From positions 1 to 64,000 of the forward strand of contig JBGPOP010000001.1 of the NCBI GenBank assembly GCA_041488095.1: a stretch of DNA of 64,000 nucleotides. Reading direction: 5' to 3'. Under the pieces are notes generated by a model. That model saw only the letters and a list, made by a program, of their open reading frames with translations, made no database searches and was not told where the DNA came from. The stretch comes from DASYPQ01 sp041488095 (GTDB lineage: Bacteria > Planctomycetota > UBA1135 > GCA-002686595). Shown here in pieces: positions 11,206-19,239 of the stretch; the stretch's first letter is position 1; each line of letters starts with the position of its first letter. Made by a program: the position numbers and the translations under genes.

Positions 11206-13737
11206 ATGCGGCAGGTCTACCGCTCCGTCCGCGCTTTCGCGCAGGCCGGGGCCAGTTTCGTATCGGCGTCGGCGCTCTGGCGCGATGCATTTCGGGAGTT
11301 GTTGTGCGCTGCGGCCCTCGCCTTTGCGGTGTTGGGAGGCGGTTCCTGCTCAGCCGGCGGCAGCGGCGGCTCGACCGGCGGCGGGTCTCACACGAGGCCT
11401 GGCGACACGGTCGGCACCTTCGAGCTCGCCGCACCCACGCTGGCCGACTTCGTCCTCCGCGGCACGCTGCCCGTCCCGCCCAGGACCTTTCCGAGCGGGG
11501 ACGGCCTCGTCCCCCTCCAGGTCGTCGATTCCGACGGATCGCTCGTCCCCGCGCAAGTCGAGATCGTCAGCCGCTACCCAGCCGAAGCGGACGGCGCGGA
11601 CGTGGTCGAGGTCCTGGCTCACGTCCACACACCCTCCGGCACCGCTCCAGGCGACCGCATCCGCTACGACGTCGTGTATCAGCCCCACCCGGCGGATCCA
11701 TTCTTACCCGACCCCGATGTCCGTGCGCTGCTCTCGGCCCCGGGCAGCCTGCTCCTGCGCACGCGCGACGTCTTCGGCAACCTCTACACGGCTGACCTCC
11801 TCTCCGACGCTCGCTCGGGCGACGGGTCGCTGCGCGTCCTGAGGAACGGATCCGAGGCGGTCCAGGTCGCGACCCACGCGTCGCTCCTCCCCGTCGTGCC
11901 CGTCGGCGGTCCGACGGGCACGCTGCCTCACCTCATGGGTGTTCACGCCTACGTCACGAAGTGGGCGGACGAGCCCTTCTTCTCCCTCGACTTGCGCATC
12001 CACGACGCCCACAGCGGCCTCGACCCCGCGGACCCGGGAGACGACGCGCTCGGCAAGCTCTACTTCGACTCGCTCGAGCTCTCCGTGCCGGACGGCTGGT
12101 CCGTCTTCAACGCCTTCCCGGATCCCTGGCTCGATCTGCCGTATGTCGAGGGAGCCGCACGCGTGTTCCCCATCGTGAAGCCGATCTCGACCGGCCAGAT
12201 GCACGTGATGCCGGCGATGTCGCAGTTCCAGCGTCGCCTCGTCGTGGTCAAGGACGGGCTCGAGGCGCGCGCCCTGGCCTGCCTGCGGGAAGAGGGTCTG
12301 GGATTCTGCCGCGCGGGACCGTCGCCCTCCGGCGGCGAGCTGTGGTCGTGGTGGAACCCGGACACGGCGCGCTACTTCCCGCAGCGCCACCGCCTGCCCT
12401 CGCTCGACCACGTCGGGCTCGGCTGGCTCCGAGGGGCCGACGCGGCGGATCTGGGTGTGCGCTCCGCGCAGGTGCTGAGCGGTTCGACCGGTCCGTGGCC
12501 GGCACAGTCGCCGGGCCTCGGCTGGGCTCATCCCTGGGGCATCACGGCGGGCGGCATGGTGAGCGGTCTCGAAATCGACCTCTACGAGGGCGTGACCACC
12601 GCCTGCGCGGCCTCGAACGCCGGCTACCGCCTGGCGCAGCTCGTCCACCGGATGCTCAGCGACCGGCAGCCCAACGTGCTCTTCGACGCGGACGGGCGGC
12701 CGACGCGCATGGAGGAATGGGTGGCGCACTCGCCGCAAGGCGACGTGCTGCCGATCTGGTGGTTCGGCGGGCCGCTCCTGTGGGCCGCGGACCCGTTCGG
12801 AATCACGACCTCGCCGAGCTTCCAGCGCGACGCCGTCGCCGCGCAAGGTCGCCGACCGGACTGGGAGCAGGCGCTGCTCGACTACGAGCGGATCGACGCC
12901 GAGCACCTGATCCGCTACACGCGGATGGCCAAGGTGCTCGCCTGGCTCGGCAACGACGCGCTCGGGAAGGACGACCTTCGCGCGCAGGCGGAGGGGGTGC
13001 GCCTCGGCTACAACATGTACCGCCAGGACCACTACCCTCAGGGGATCATCTCGACCGGGATGTACGCCGACCGGCTGTACGTCGACTGGCGACCGGGATG
13101 GGGGTTCAGCTACGGTCGCGCGGAAGGGTGGGGCCTCGACACGATGTGCGCATCGTACTCCCTCGGTGAGCCGGGGTGGCGCGCGCTGGTTCGGCCGTGG
13201 TTCGACCTCGTGATCGATCTCCTGCGCGATGGCCAGATGGATTGCACCGGGATCATCCAGGCGTCGTATCTCGGCAACGTCTTCAACGGGCAGTACCGGT
13301 GCCGGCAGTCGATCGAGGCCGCGATCGTGGAGAACGCCGTCGTCGGGATGCGCGAATCCGTGTTCCGCGGCGAGAGCGCGGTCAAGGTCACCGAGACGAA
13401 CGGGGTGCTGGAGCGCACGCTCCACGCGATGATCTCGCCCCTGGTCTGGGATTCGACCGACCACGGACCGTGGAGCATGATCGCGGACGGGCCGGCCGAC
13501 ACGGGCCTGGCGCCGTACTGCACGTACTGGCCTCCGGACGGCAACTACAACACGGCCGATCACTACCAGGTCTGGTCGTCGTACGCGTACGCCTACGAGA
13601 TCACGCACGACGCGCGATTCCTCGACAAGGCCGCCGAGGCGATGGGAGGCACGGACCTCCAGGCGATGTGTCAAGCCATGGGAGCGAACGAGATCCAGAA
13701 CCGGGCCGCGCTGCTCGCGCTGGTGCAGACCCTCTAG
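11206..13737 (+). CDS. Large exported protein of unknown function, possibly polysaccharide-lyase-like
   Basis: An 843-residue protein with an N-terminal hydrophobic segment (LCAAALAFAVLGGGSCSAGG) followed by a Gly/Ser-rich linker, suggesting a secreted or lipid-anchored protein. The next 100 residues (FPSGDGLVPLQVVDSDGSLV, then PAQVEIVSRYP) resemble the RIFT-barrel opening of exo-rhamnogalacturonan-lyase-like proteins, and the rest is rich in aromatic residues with a helical C-terminal half that could form an alpha/alpha toroid. This comparison is from memory and weak. GAGGGGG lies a few bases before the ATG. It overlaps by four bases with the convergent SGNH gene. Residues HLIRYTRMAKVLAWLGNDAL and YEITHDARFLDKAAEAM are typical toroid-type helices. 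Confidence 0.65.
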   Translation: MRQVYRSVRAFAQAGASFVSASALWRDAFRELLCAAALAFAVLGGGSCSAGGSGGSTGGGSHTRPGDTVGTFELAAPTLADFVLRGTLPVPPRTFPSGDGLVPLQVVDSDGSLVPAQVEIVSRYPAEADGADVVEVLAHVHTPSGTAPGDRIRYDVVYQPHPADPFLPDPDVRALLSAPGSLLLRTRDVFGNLYTADLLSDARSGDGSLRVLRNGSEAVQVATHASLLPVVPVGGPTGTLPHLMGVHAYVTKWADEPFFSLDLRIHDAHSGLDPADPGDDALGKLYFDSLELSVPDGWSVFNAFPDPWLDLPYVEGAARVFPIVKPISTGQMHVMPAMSQFQRRLVVVKDGLEARALACLREEGLGFCRAGPSPSGGELWSWWNPDTARYFPQRHRLPSLDHVGLGWLRGADAADLGVRSAQVLSGSTGPWPAQSPGLGWAHPWGITAGGMVSGLEIDLYEGVTTACAASNAGYRLAQLVHRMLSDRQPNVLFDADGRPTRMEEWVAHSPQGDVLPIWWFGGPLLWAADPFGITTSPSFQRDAVAAQGRRPDWEQALLDYERIDAEHLIRYTRMAKVLAWLGNDALGKDDLRAQAEGVRLGYNMYRQDHYPQGIISTGMYADRLYVDWRPGWGFSYGRAEGWGLDTMCASYSLGEPGWRALVRPWFDLVIDLLRDGQMDCTGIIQASYLGNVFNGQYRCRQSIEAAIVENAVVGMRESVFRGESAVKVTETNGVLERTLHAMISPLVWDSTDHGPWSMIADGPADTGLAPYCTYWPPDGNYNTADHYQVWSSYAYAYEITHDARFLDKAAEAMGGTDLQAMCQAMGANEIQNRAALLALVQTL

Positions 13738-14804
13738 AGCCGGCCCGGAAACTTCTCCCGGAGCAGCGCCGCGAGGCGGAGGGCCATCGTCGCGTTGGCC
13801 TCGCCCGTGTAGTGCCCGTCGTAGGGGAGGATCGGGAGCCTGCCGATCGACCGGACGAGCGCCCGCAGATCCGCGGTCAGGTCCACGAAAGCGAAGCCGT
13901 GCGCCCGCGCGAGCTCTCCCACCCTCCCGGCGATGGGGTCAGCCTCGCCGGCACCCCGGAGCGCGCCGGACGTCGGGATCGTGGCGACGGCGAAGTCGAA
14001 GCCGTGGGTGCGAGCCAGGTCCCCGAACTGACCCAGGTCGTGGTCGAGGCGCACGAAGCCCCTTTCGATCTGCTCCGGCGTGAGCCGGGGAAAGGTCATT
14101 CCGGCCCAGAAGTCGTGAACCTCCATGATGAGCGCGCTCGACCTCAGGACCTGCTTCGCGCGCCACAGCGCGAGCGGAAGGCCCTCCATGCGTGCCTCGG
14201 TGTCGAAGGCGATCGGCCCCGAGCGCGCGAGATTCTCGTATTTCCTGGCGATCGCCGGCCTCTCGACGTCGTTCGGATACCACAGCAGCACGACCACGTC
14301 GGGTCGGATCCTTCCGGCGAGATCCTGCAGCAGCGCGAGCTCCTGCAGGGTCCCGTAGGCGCGGAGCCCGCCGTTGATCACGTGGATCGTCCGCGGCGGG
14401 CGCGTTTCGTCCGTCGAGGCGCGAGCGTTCTGCGACAGAGATTTCTCGAGCAGGACCGGAAGCGTGTCGGCCTCGGCGACTCCCTGGCCGTACGTGGTGC
14501 TGTCGCCGAGGCACAGGACGCGCACCTCGTCCTCGGTCTTGTCCGGCAGGTCGCGCCCGCGCAGACCGAGATGATTGACGTGCACGGGGTGCTGGTAGGT
14601 GTAGTGATCCCGGTCGGGGACCATCTCGAATCCGCGCCTGGGATTCGGGCGGACCTCCAGGATCGGCAGCCTCTCGCGGAGAGGCACGCCGAACACGCGC
14701 CGGCAGACGGCCTCCGCCGCCGCGAGCGAGAGCAGGCTCGAGATCGAGGCGGCGAGGAGCGCTCGGCGCGCCGCGTCCCTCCGCCCCCGTGCCGTCCCGT
14801 CCAT
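13734..14804 (-). CDS. SGNH/GDSL-type hydrolase, membrane-anchored
   Basis: A 356-residue protein with an N-terminal hydrophobic anchor (LLAASISSLLSLAAAEAVC). The SGNH fold shows block I LCLGDSTTYGQG with the nucleophile Ser, block II INGGLRAYGT (Gly), block III LLWYPNDVER (Asn) and block V DGHYTGEAN with the Asp/His pair. Such proteins act as esterases or O-acetyl-transfer partners on envelope polysaccharides. It diverges from a glycosyltransferase gene and is followed beyond that by a sulfatase, so a role in cell-surface glycan modification is plausible. The substrate is unknown. Confidence 0.85.
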   Translation of the reverse strand: MDGTARGRRDAARRALLAASISSLLSLAAAEAVCRRVFGVPLRERLPILEVRPNPRRGFEMVPDRDHYTYQHPVHVNHLGLRGRDLPDKTEDEVRVLCLGDSTTYGQGVAEADTLPVLLEKSLSQNARASTDETRPPRTIHVINGGLRAYGTLQELALLQDLAGRIRPDVVVLLWYPNDVERPAIARKYENLARSGPIAFDTEARMEGLPLALWRAKQVLRSSALIMEVHDFWAGMTFPRLTPEQIERGFVRLDHDLGQFGDLARTHGFDFAVATIPTSGALRGAGEADPIAGRVGELARAHGFAFVDLTADLRALVRSIGRLPILPYDGHYTGEANATMALRLAALLREKFPGRL

Positions 14805-14871
14805 CGGTTCGAGCTGGAGAGCCTACCGGATGGCGTGGACCCGTTCCCTTGCTTCTGCTAGGAGTGCGGTC

Positions 14872-16092
14872 ATGGCGGAGCCCGGGCGGATCCTCTTCGT
14901 CACCGAGAAGTTCCCTCACCCCATCGACGACGGCGGGCAGATCCGCACCTACCACGTGTTGAGGTGCCTCTCCGCGAGGCTGCCGGTGACGCTCGTGTCC
15001 CTCGACGCGCCCTCCGCCGCGGACGAGGAGGCGATCCGGGCCCTCTCCGTCGAGGTCGTCTGCTGCGGCCCGCGCCGGCGTCCCTGGACCGCGCCGTTCT
15101 TCGCCGCGCAGGCGCTCTTCACCCGCGCTCCCTATCCGATGAGGAAGAACTTCTCGCGCGCGCTGCTCGGGGAGATCCGCAAGCGCATCGCGGGAGGCGG
15201 GATCGGGACCGTCCACTTCAACCATCTCGACGCGGCTCAATACGTCGAGCACCTCGGCCCGGAGCGAACCCAGGTCCGCGCCGTGTTCGACACGCACAAC
15301 CTCCTGACGCGGATGTACGAGCGCTTCGCCCGGACGGCCTCCAACCCCCTGCGAAAGAGCTACGCCACGGTCCAGTGGTGGAAGATGGCTCGCTTCGAGC
15401 CCGCGCTTCTTCGCGCGGTCGACCGAGTGCTGGTGTGCTCCGACCTCGAGCGCGAGCTCGTCCACACCTGGGGCGTCGACGGCGCGATGATCGTTCCGAA
15501 CGGTGTCGATCTGACGAGGTTCGCCCGCATCGAAAGGCGCCCGCGGGCAACGAGCGAGCCTCCGGTGATCGTCTTCACCGGCGCGCTCTCCTACCTCCCC
15601 AACGCGGAGGGCGTGCGCTGGTTCGTGGAGAGCGTGGTGCCGGAGCTGAGGAAGGTTCTCCCGCGCTTTCGCCTGGTCGTCGTCGGCAAGGGGGCTCCGC
15701 GGTCGCTGATCGCGCACGCGAAGCCGGGCGAGATCGAGTTCACCGGCTGGGTAGCCGACGTGCGTCCCTGGCTCGCGCAGGCCGACGTGTGCGTCGTGCC
15801 GCTGCGGATCGGCGGCGGGACGCGCATCAAGATCCTCGAGGCGATGGCGGCCGGCGTGCCGGTGGTCTCGACGCGCGTCGGAGCGGAGGGCATCGCCGCG
15901 CGGGAGGGCGAGTCGATCCTGCTCGCCGACGAGCCGCGCGCGATGGCGCAGGCCGTCGCGCAGCTCTGCAGCTCGGCCGAGAAGGCGCGGGCGCTCTCGG
16001 AGCGCGGGCGCGCCCTGGTCGTCGCGCACTACGGTTGGGATACCGTCACGGCGAGCCTGGTCGACTTCCATGCGGGCGCCGGTCGCGCCTGA
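14872..16092 (+). CDS. Glycosyltransferase family 4 protein
   Basis: A 406-residue GT-B glycosyltransferase. The N-terminal domain has ILFVTEKFPHPIDDGGQIRT, the typical donor/acceptor Gly loop of GT4 enzymes. The C-terminal domain has VFTGALSYLPNAEGVRWFVE, VPLRIGGGTRIKILEAMAAG and VPVVSTRVGAEGI, with the E-x7-E-like nucleotide-sugar motif. It resembles the sugar transferases of exopolysaccharide clusters. The ATG at 14872 is chosen over 14830 because AGGAG lies 7 nt upstream of it. It is followed by the sulfatase gene 41 nt later. Confidence 0.88.
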   Translation: MAEPGRILFVTEKFPHPIDDGGQIRTYHVLRCLSARLPVTLVSLDAPSAADEEAIRALSVEVVCCGPRRRPWTAPFFAAQALFTRAPYPMRKNFSRALLGEIRKRIAGGGIGTVHFNHLDAAQYVEHLGPERTQVRAVFDTHNLLTRMYERFARTASNPLRKSYATVQWWKMARFEPALLRAVDRVLVCSDLERELVHTWGVDGAMIVPNGVDLTRFARIERRPRATSEPPVIVFTGALSYLPNAEGVRWFVESVVPELRKVLPRFRLVVVGKGAPRSLIAHAKPGEIEFTGWVADVRPWLAQADVCVVPLRIGGGTRIKILEAMAAGVPVVSTRVGAEGIAAREGESILLADEPRAMAQAVAQLCSSAEKARALSERGRALVVAHYGWDTVTASLVDFHAGAGRA

Positions 16093-16119
16093 GAACCCCC
16101 CGGCCTGCGGTTCTGCAGG

Positions 16120-16125
16120 TATCCT
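16120..16125 (+). promoter_or_regulatory. -10-like hexamer just before the sulfatase start
   Basis: TATCCT ends 8 nt before the GTG at 16134, with no good ribosome-binding site between. This fits a leaderless transcript. No convincing -35 is visible. Confidence 0.35.
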
Positions 16126-16133
16126 TGCACGAA

Positions 16134-17609
16134 GTGAAGCTCGTTCCGGCCCTGCTCTTGACGTGCGCCCAGGCGGCCCCGGGCCTCGCGCCGCGCGGAC
16201 CCCAGATGCTGGGCGCGGACGATGCGAGTCCCGCTCGCGGGCGGCGGCCCAACATCGTCGTGATCCGGACCGACGACATGGACTCGCGCTCGATGACGAT
16301 CCGGAGACCGGGTGGCGCGCTCGCGCTCGAGAACGTCGACGCGCTGCTCGCTCGCCGGGGCGTGACGTTCCGCAACAGCTTCGTCTCCTTCCCGGTCTGC
16401 AGTCCCTCGCGAGCGACCTTCCTCACCGGACAGTACGCGCACAACCACGGCGTGCGGGGCAACGATCCGCCGGACGGCGGATACGGAGCGCTCGACCACT
16501 CGAACACGCTCCCGGTCTGGCTCGCGAGCGCCGGCTACTACAACGTGCACATCGGGAAGTACCTCAACGGCTACCCCGCGACACAGATCCCCCCGGGCTG
16601 GGCGGAGTGGTACACGACGCTCGTCTCGCGCTACTTCGACTACACGATCAACGAGAACGGCACGCTCGTCCACTACGGCTACGCCGCCGACGACTACAAC
16701 ACCGACGTCCTGACCCGCAAGGCGGAGGATTTCATCCGGAGCGGCAACGCGGGGGGGCGGCCCTTCTTCCTCGTCGTGGACTACATCGCGCCGCACAAGA
16801 CCTCTCCTCCGGCGCTGGACACGGGGTCCCTGCCGCTGCCGGCTCCGCGCCACCAGGGCGCCTTCGGCACCTACCGGCCCGTCTGGCCTCCTTCCTTCGA
16901 CGAAGCCGACGTATCGGACAAGCCTTCCTTCGTGCGGTCCCTGCCCCGGCTGGATCGCAGCGACGTCCTGTCGATCGTCGTCCTGCAGCGCGCCAGGCTC
17001 GAGACCCTGCTCGCCGTGGACGAGGGCGTCGCCAGGATCCTGCGCGCGCTCGAGATCTCCGGGGACCTCGCCGACACCTGGATCTTCTTCACGTCGGACA
17101 ACGGGTTCATGCAGGGCGAGCACCGCATCTCGACCGGCAAGGACGTCGCGTACGAGGAGTCGATCCGCGTTCCCCTCGTCGTCCGTGGACCCGGGGTCGC
17201 GCCGGGACGGGACGTCGAGGGAATCGTCGGCAACGTCGACCTCGCCCCGACGATCGTGGCCCTCACGGGCGCGGTCCCGGGAAGGACGATGGACGGCCGC
17301 TCGCTCGTCCCGCTCCTCCTCGGCCTGCCGACCGACTGGCGCGAGGATCTCCTGCTCGAGGCCTTCGGGGTCCTCCCCTGGCGCGGGATCCGCGACCGTC
17401 GTTCGACCTTCGTCGAATACGACCTCGATCAGGATGGCGCCGCCGAGGAGCGCGAGTACTACGAATTCGAGCCGGGACCGTGCTTCACGGGAATCGATCC
17501 CTGGGAGCTCGAGAGCGCTCACCGCGATCCCTGCGTCCTGCCCGAGATCCGACGGCGCCACGCTCGGGCGCAAGCCCTGGCGGACTGCTCGGGCGAGTCG
17601 TGCCGCTGA
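16134..17609 (+). CDS. Sulfatase (FGly-dependent, alkaline-phosphatase superfamily)
   Basis: A 491-residue protein with a short signal-like N-terminus (KLVPALLLTCAQAAPGLA). Sulfatase motifs are PNIVVIRTDDMD (metal aspartates), VCSPSRATFLTGQYAHNHG, where Cys89 in C-x-P-S-R is the residue converted to formylglycine, HIGKYLNGYP (catalytic His/Lys) and FFTSDNGFMQGEHR (metal Asp/Asn). The motif set is close to N-acetylglucosamine-6-sulfatase-type arylsulfatases. Planctomycetes commonly use many such enzymes on sulfated polysaccharides. GTG at 16134 was taken as the start; a TTG nine bases upstream is also possible. No formylglycine-generating enzyme is in the window. Confidence 0.9.
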   Translation: MKLVPALLLTCAQAAPGLAPRGPQMLGADDASPARGRRPNIVVIRTDDMDSRSMTIRRPGGALALENVDALLARRGVTFRNSFVSFPVCSPSRATFLTGQYAHNHGVRGNDPPDGGYGALDHSNTLPVWLASAGYYNVHIGKYLNGYPATQIPPGWAEWYTTLVSRYFDYTINENGTLVHYGYAADDYNTDVLTRKAEDFIRSGNAGGRPFFLVVDYIAPHKTSPPALDTGSLPLPAPRHQGAFGTYRPVWPPSFDEADVSDKPSFVRSLPRLDRSDVLSIVVLQRARLETLLAVDEGVARILRALEISGDLADTWIFFTSDNGFMQGEHRISTGKDVAYEESIRVPLVVRGPGVAPGRDVEGIVGNVDLAPTIVALTGAVPGRTMDGRSLVPLLLGLPTDWREDLLLEAFGVLPWRGIRDRRSTFVEYDLDQDGAAEEREYYEFEPGPCFTGIDPWELESAHRDPCVLPEIRRRHARAQALADCSGESCR

Positions 17610-17614
17610 GTCCT

Positions 17615-17638
17615 GCGCCGCGACGCACGCGACGGCGC
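17615..17638. terminator. Hairpin between convergent sulfatase and ALDH genes
   Basis: GCGCCG (17615-17620) pairs with CGGCGC (17633-17638) in the 33-bp gap between two convergent stop codons. There is no U-run, so activity as an intrinsic terminator is uncertain. Confidence 0.35.
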
Positions 17639-17642
17639 GAGA

Positions 17643-19163
17643 TCACCCGAACACGACCCCTTGGGCCAGGGGCAGGTCGCGCCCCCAGTTCACCGTGTTC
17701 GTCTGCCGTCGCATGTAGGCCTTCCACGCGTCCGAGCCCGATTCGCGGCCGCCGCCGGTCTCCTTCTCGCCGCCGAAGGCACCGCCGATCTCGGCACCCG
17801 ACGTCCCGATGTTCACGTTGGCGATGCCGCAGTCCGATCCTGCCGCGGACATGAAACGCTCGGCGTGGCGCACGTTCAGCGTGAACACCGCCGAGGAGAG
17901 CCCCTGGGGCACGCCGTTGTGTTTCGCGATCGCGTCGTCGAGGTCCTTGAACGGGATCACGTACAGGATCGGCGCGAAGGTCTCCTGCTGCACCGTCGCA
18001 AAGGGGTTCTCGGCGCGCACGATCGCGGGCTCGACGAAGTAGCCGCCGGCGAGATCGCCCGGCATCTTCGGCCGCCCGCCGCCGCACAGCACCTTGCCGC
18101 CCTCGCGGACGACGCTCTTCAAGGCGGCTTGCATCTCCAGGACGGCGCTCGCGTCGACGAGCGGGCCGCACAGCGTGCCTTCGGCGCAGGGATCGCCGAT
18201 CTTCACGCCGGAGTAGGCCTTCAGGAGCCGCCGCTCGACCTCGCCGGCGATCTTCTCGTGCACGAGCAGCCGCCGCGTCGTCGTGCAGCGCTGTCCAGCC
18301 GTGCCGACCGCGCCGAACAGGACGGCCGGGATCGCCAGGTCGAGATCGGCGTCCTCCATGAGCACGACGGCGTTGTTGCCGCCGAGCTCGAGGATCGTGC
18401 GCCCGAAGCGGCCGGCGACGGTCTGCGCGACCTTGCGTCCGACGGAGGTCGAGCCGGTGAAGGAGACCAGGGGCACGCGCGGGTCCTCGAGCAGCCGGTT
18501 GCCGACCTCGCGGCCGGGTCCGATGCACAGCGCGATCAGCCCGCCGAGTCCCTCGGGCTCGAGGACCGGCCGAAGGACGTTCGTCACGCCGATCGCGCAG
18601 AGCGGCGTGAGGCTCGAGGGCTTCCACAGGCACGCGTCGCCGCAGACGAGCGCGAGCATCGAGTTCCAGGCCCACACCGCGACCGGGAAGTTGAAGGCCG
18701 TGATGATCCCGACCGTGCCGAGCGGGTGCCATTGCTCGCGCATCGAGTGCTGCGGCCGCTCGGAGTGCATCGACAGGCCGTACAGCATGCGCGACTGGCC
18801 GACGGCGAAGTCGGCGATGTCGATCGCCTCCTGGACCTCTCCCCAGCCCTCCTGGAGGATCTTGCCCATCTCGAGCGAGACCAGGCGGCCGAGCGCATCC
18901 TTCTTCTCGCGCAGGCGCTCGCCCATGCGGCGGACAGTCTCGCCGCGCTTCGGCGCGGGGATCTCCCGCCAGCGGAGGAAGGCCTCGTGCGCGGCGCGGG
19001 CGCAGCGATGGTAGTCCGCCGCGCTCGCCTGCTTGACGCGGGCGATCACCTTGCCGGTGGCGGGATTCTTCGACTCGAGCCGGTCGCCCGAGGTCTCGAT
19101 CCAGGATCCGTCGTAGGCTCCCAGGTGCTCGGGCTCGATGCCGAGGTCTCTCAGGATGTCCAT
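17643..19163 (-). CDS. ALDH7-type aldehyde dehydrogenase (alpha-aminoadipate semialdehyde dehydrogenase-like)
   Basis: A 506-residue NAD(P)-dependent aldehyde dehydrogenase. Typical elements are WHPLGTVGIITAFNFPVAVW, SFTGSTSVGRKVAQ, ILELGGNNAVVLMEDADLD with the general-base Glu, GTAGQRCTTTRRLLVHE with catalytic Cys293, and QQETFAPILYVIPFKD. The GQRCTTTRR active-site block and the C-terminal IGGAFGGEKETGGGRESGSD are hallmarks of the antiquitin/ALDH7 group, which oxidises alpha-aminoadipate semialdehyde. That is the product of L-lysine 6-aminotransferase, whose gene lies at 39601-40956, so the two could form one lysine-degradation step pair. ATG at 19163 has a TATACT hexamer 8 nt upstream. Confidence 0.92.
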   Translation of the reverse strand: MDILRDLGIEPEHLGAYDGSWIETSGDRLESKNPATGKVIARVKQASAADYHRCARAAHEAFLRWREIPAPKRGETVRRMGERLREKKDALGRLVSLEMGKILQEGWGEVQEAIDIADFAVGQSRMLYGLSMHSERPQHSMREQWHPLGTVGIITAFNFPVAVWAWNSMLALVCGDACLWKPSSLTPLCAIGVTNVLRPVLEPEGLGGLIALCIGPGREVGNRLLEDPRVPLVSFTGSTSVGRKVAQTVAGRFGRTILELGGNNAVVLMEDADLDLAIPAVLFGAVGTAGQRCTTTRRLLVHEKIAGEVERRLLKAYSGVKIGDPCAEGTLCGPLVDASAVLEMQAALKSVVREGGKVLCGGGRPKMPGDLAGGYFVEPAIVRAENPFATVQQETFAPILYVIPFKDLDDAIAKHNGVPQGLSSAVFTLNVRHAERFMSAAGSDCGIANVNIGTSGAEIGGAFGGEKETGGGRESGSDAWKAYMRRQTNTVNWGRDLPLAQGVVFG

Positions 19164-19171
19164 GGTGAGGG

Positions 19172-19177
19172 AGTATA
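19172..19177 (-). promoter_or_regulatory. -10 hexamer of the ALDH7 gene, leaderless type
   Basis: TATACT on the minus strand ends 8 nt before the ATG at 19163, so the transcript probably begins at the start codon. It lies in the 76-bp divergent gap shared with ettA. Confidence 0.45.
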
Positions 19178-19201
19178 GCGGCGGCGGAACGCACCCTGGG
19201 A

Positions 19202-19229
19202 TTGCGGACTCCAGGGACGGGGCTATCCT
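19202..19229 (+). promoter_or_regulatory. Probable ettA promoter, nearly leaderless
   Basis: TTGCGG (19202-19207), a 16-bp spacer and TATCCT (19224-19229) precede the ATG at 19240 by 10 nt. No Shine-Dalgarno sequence is present. Confidence 0.45.
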
Positions 19230-19239
19230 TTCCGCCCCG

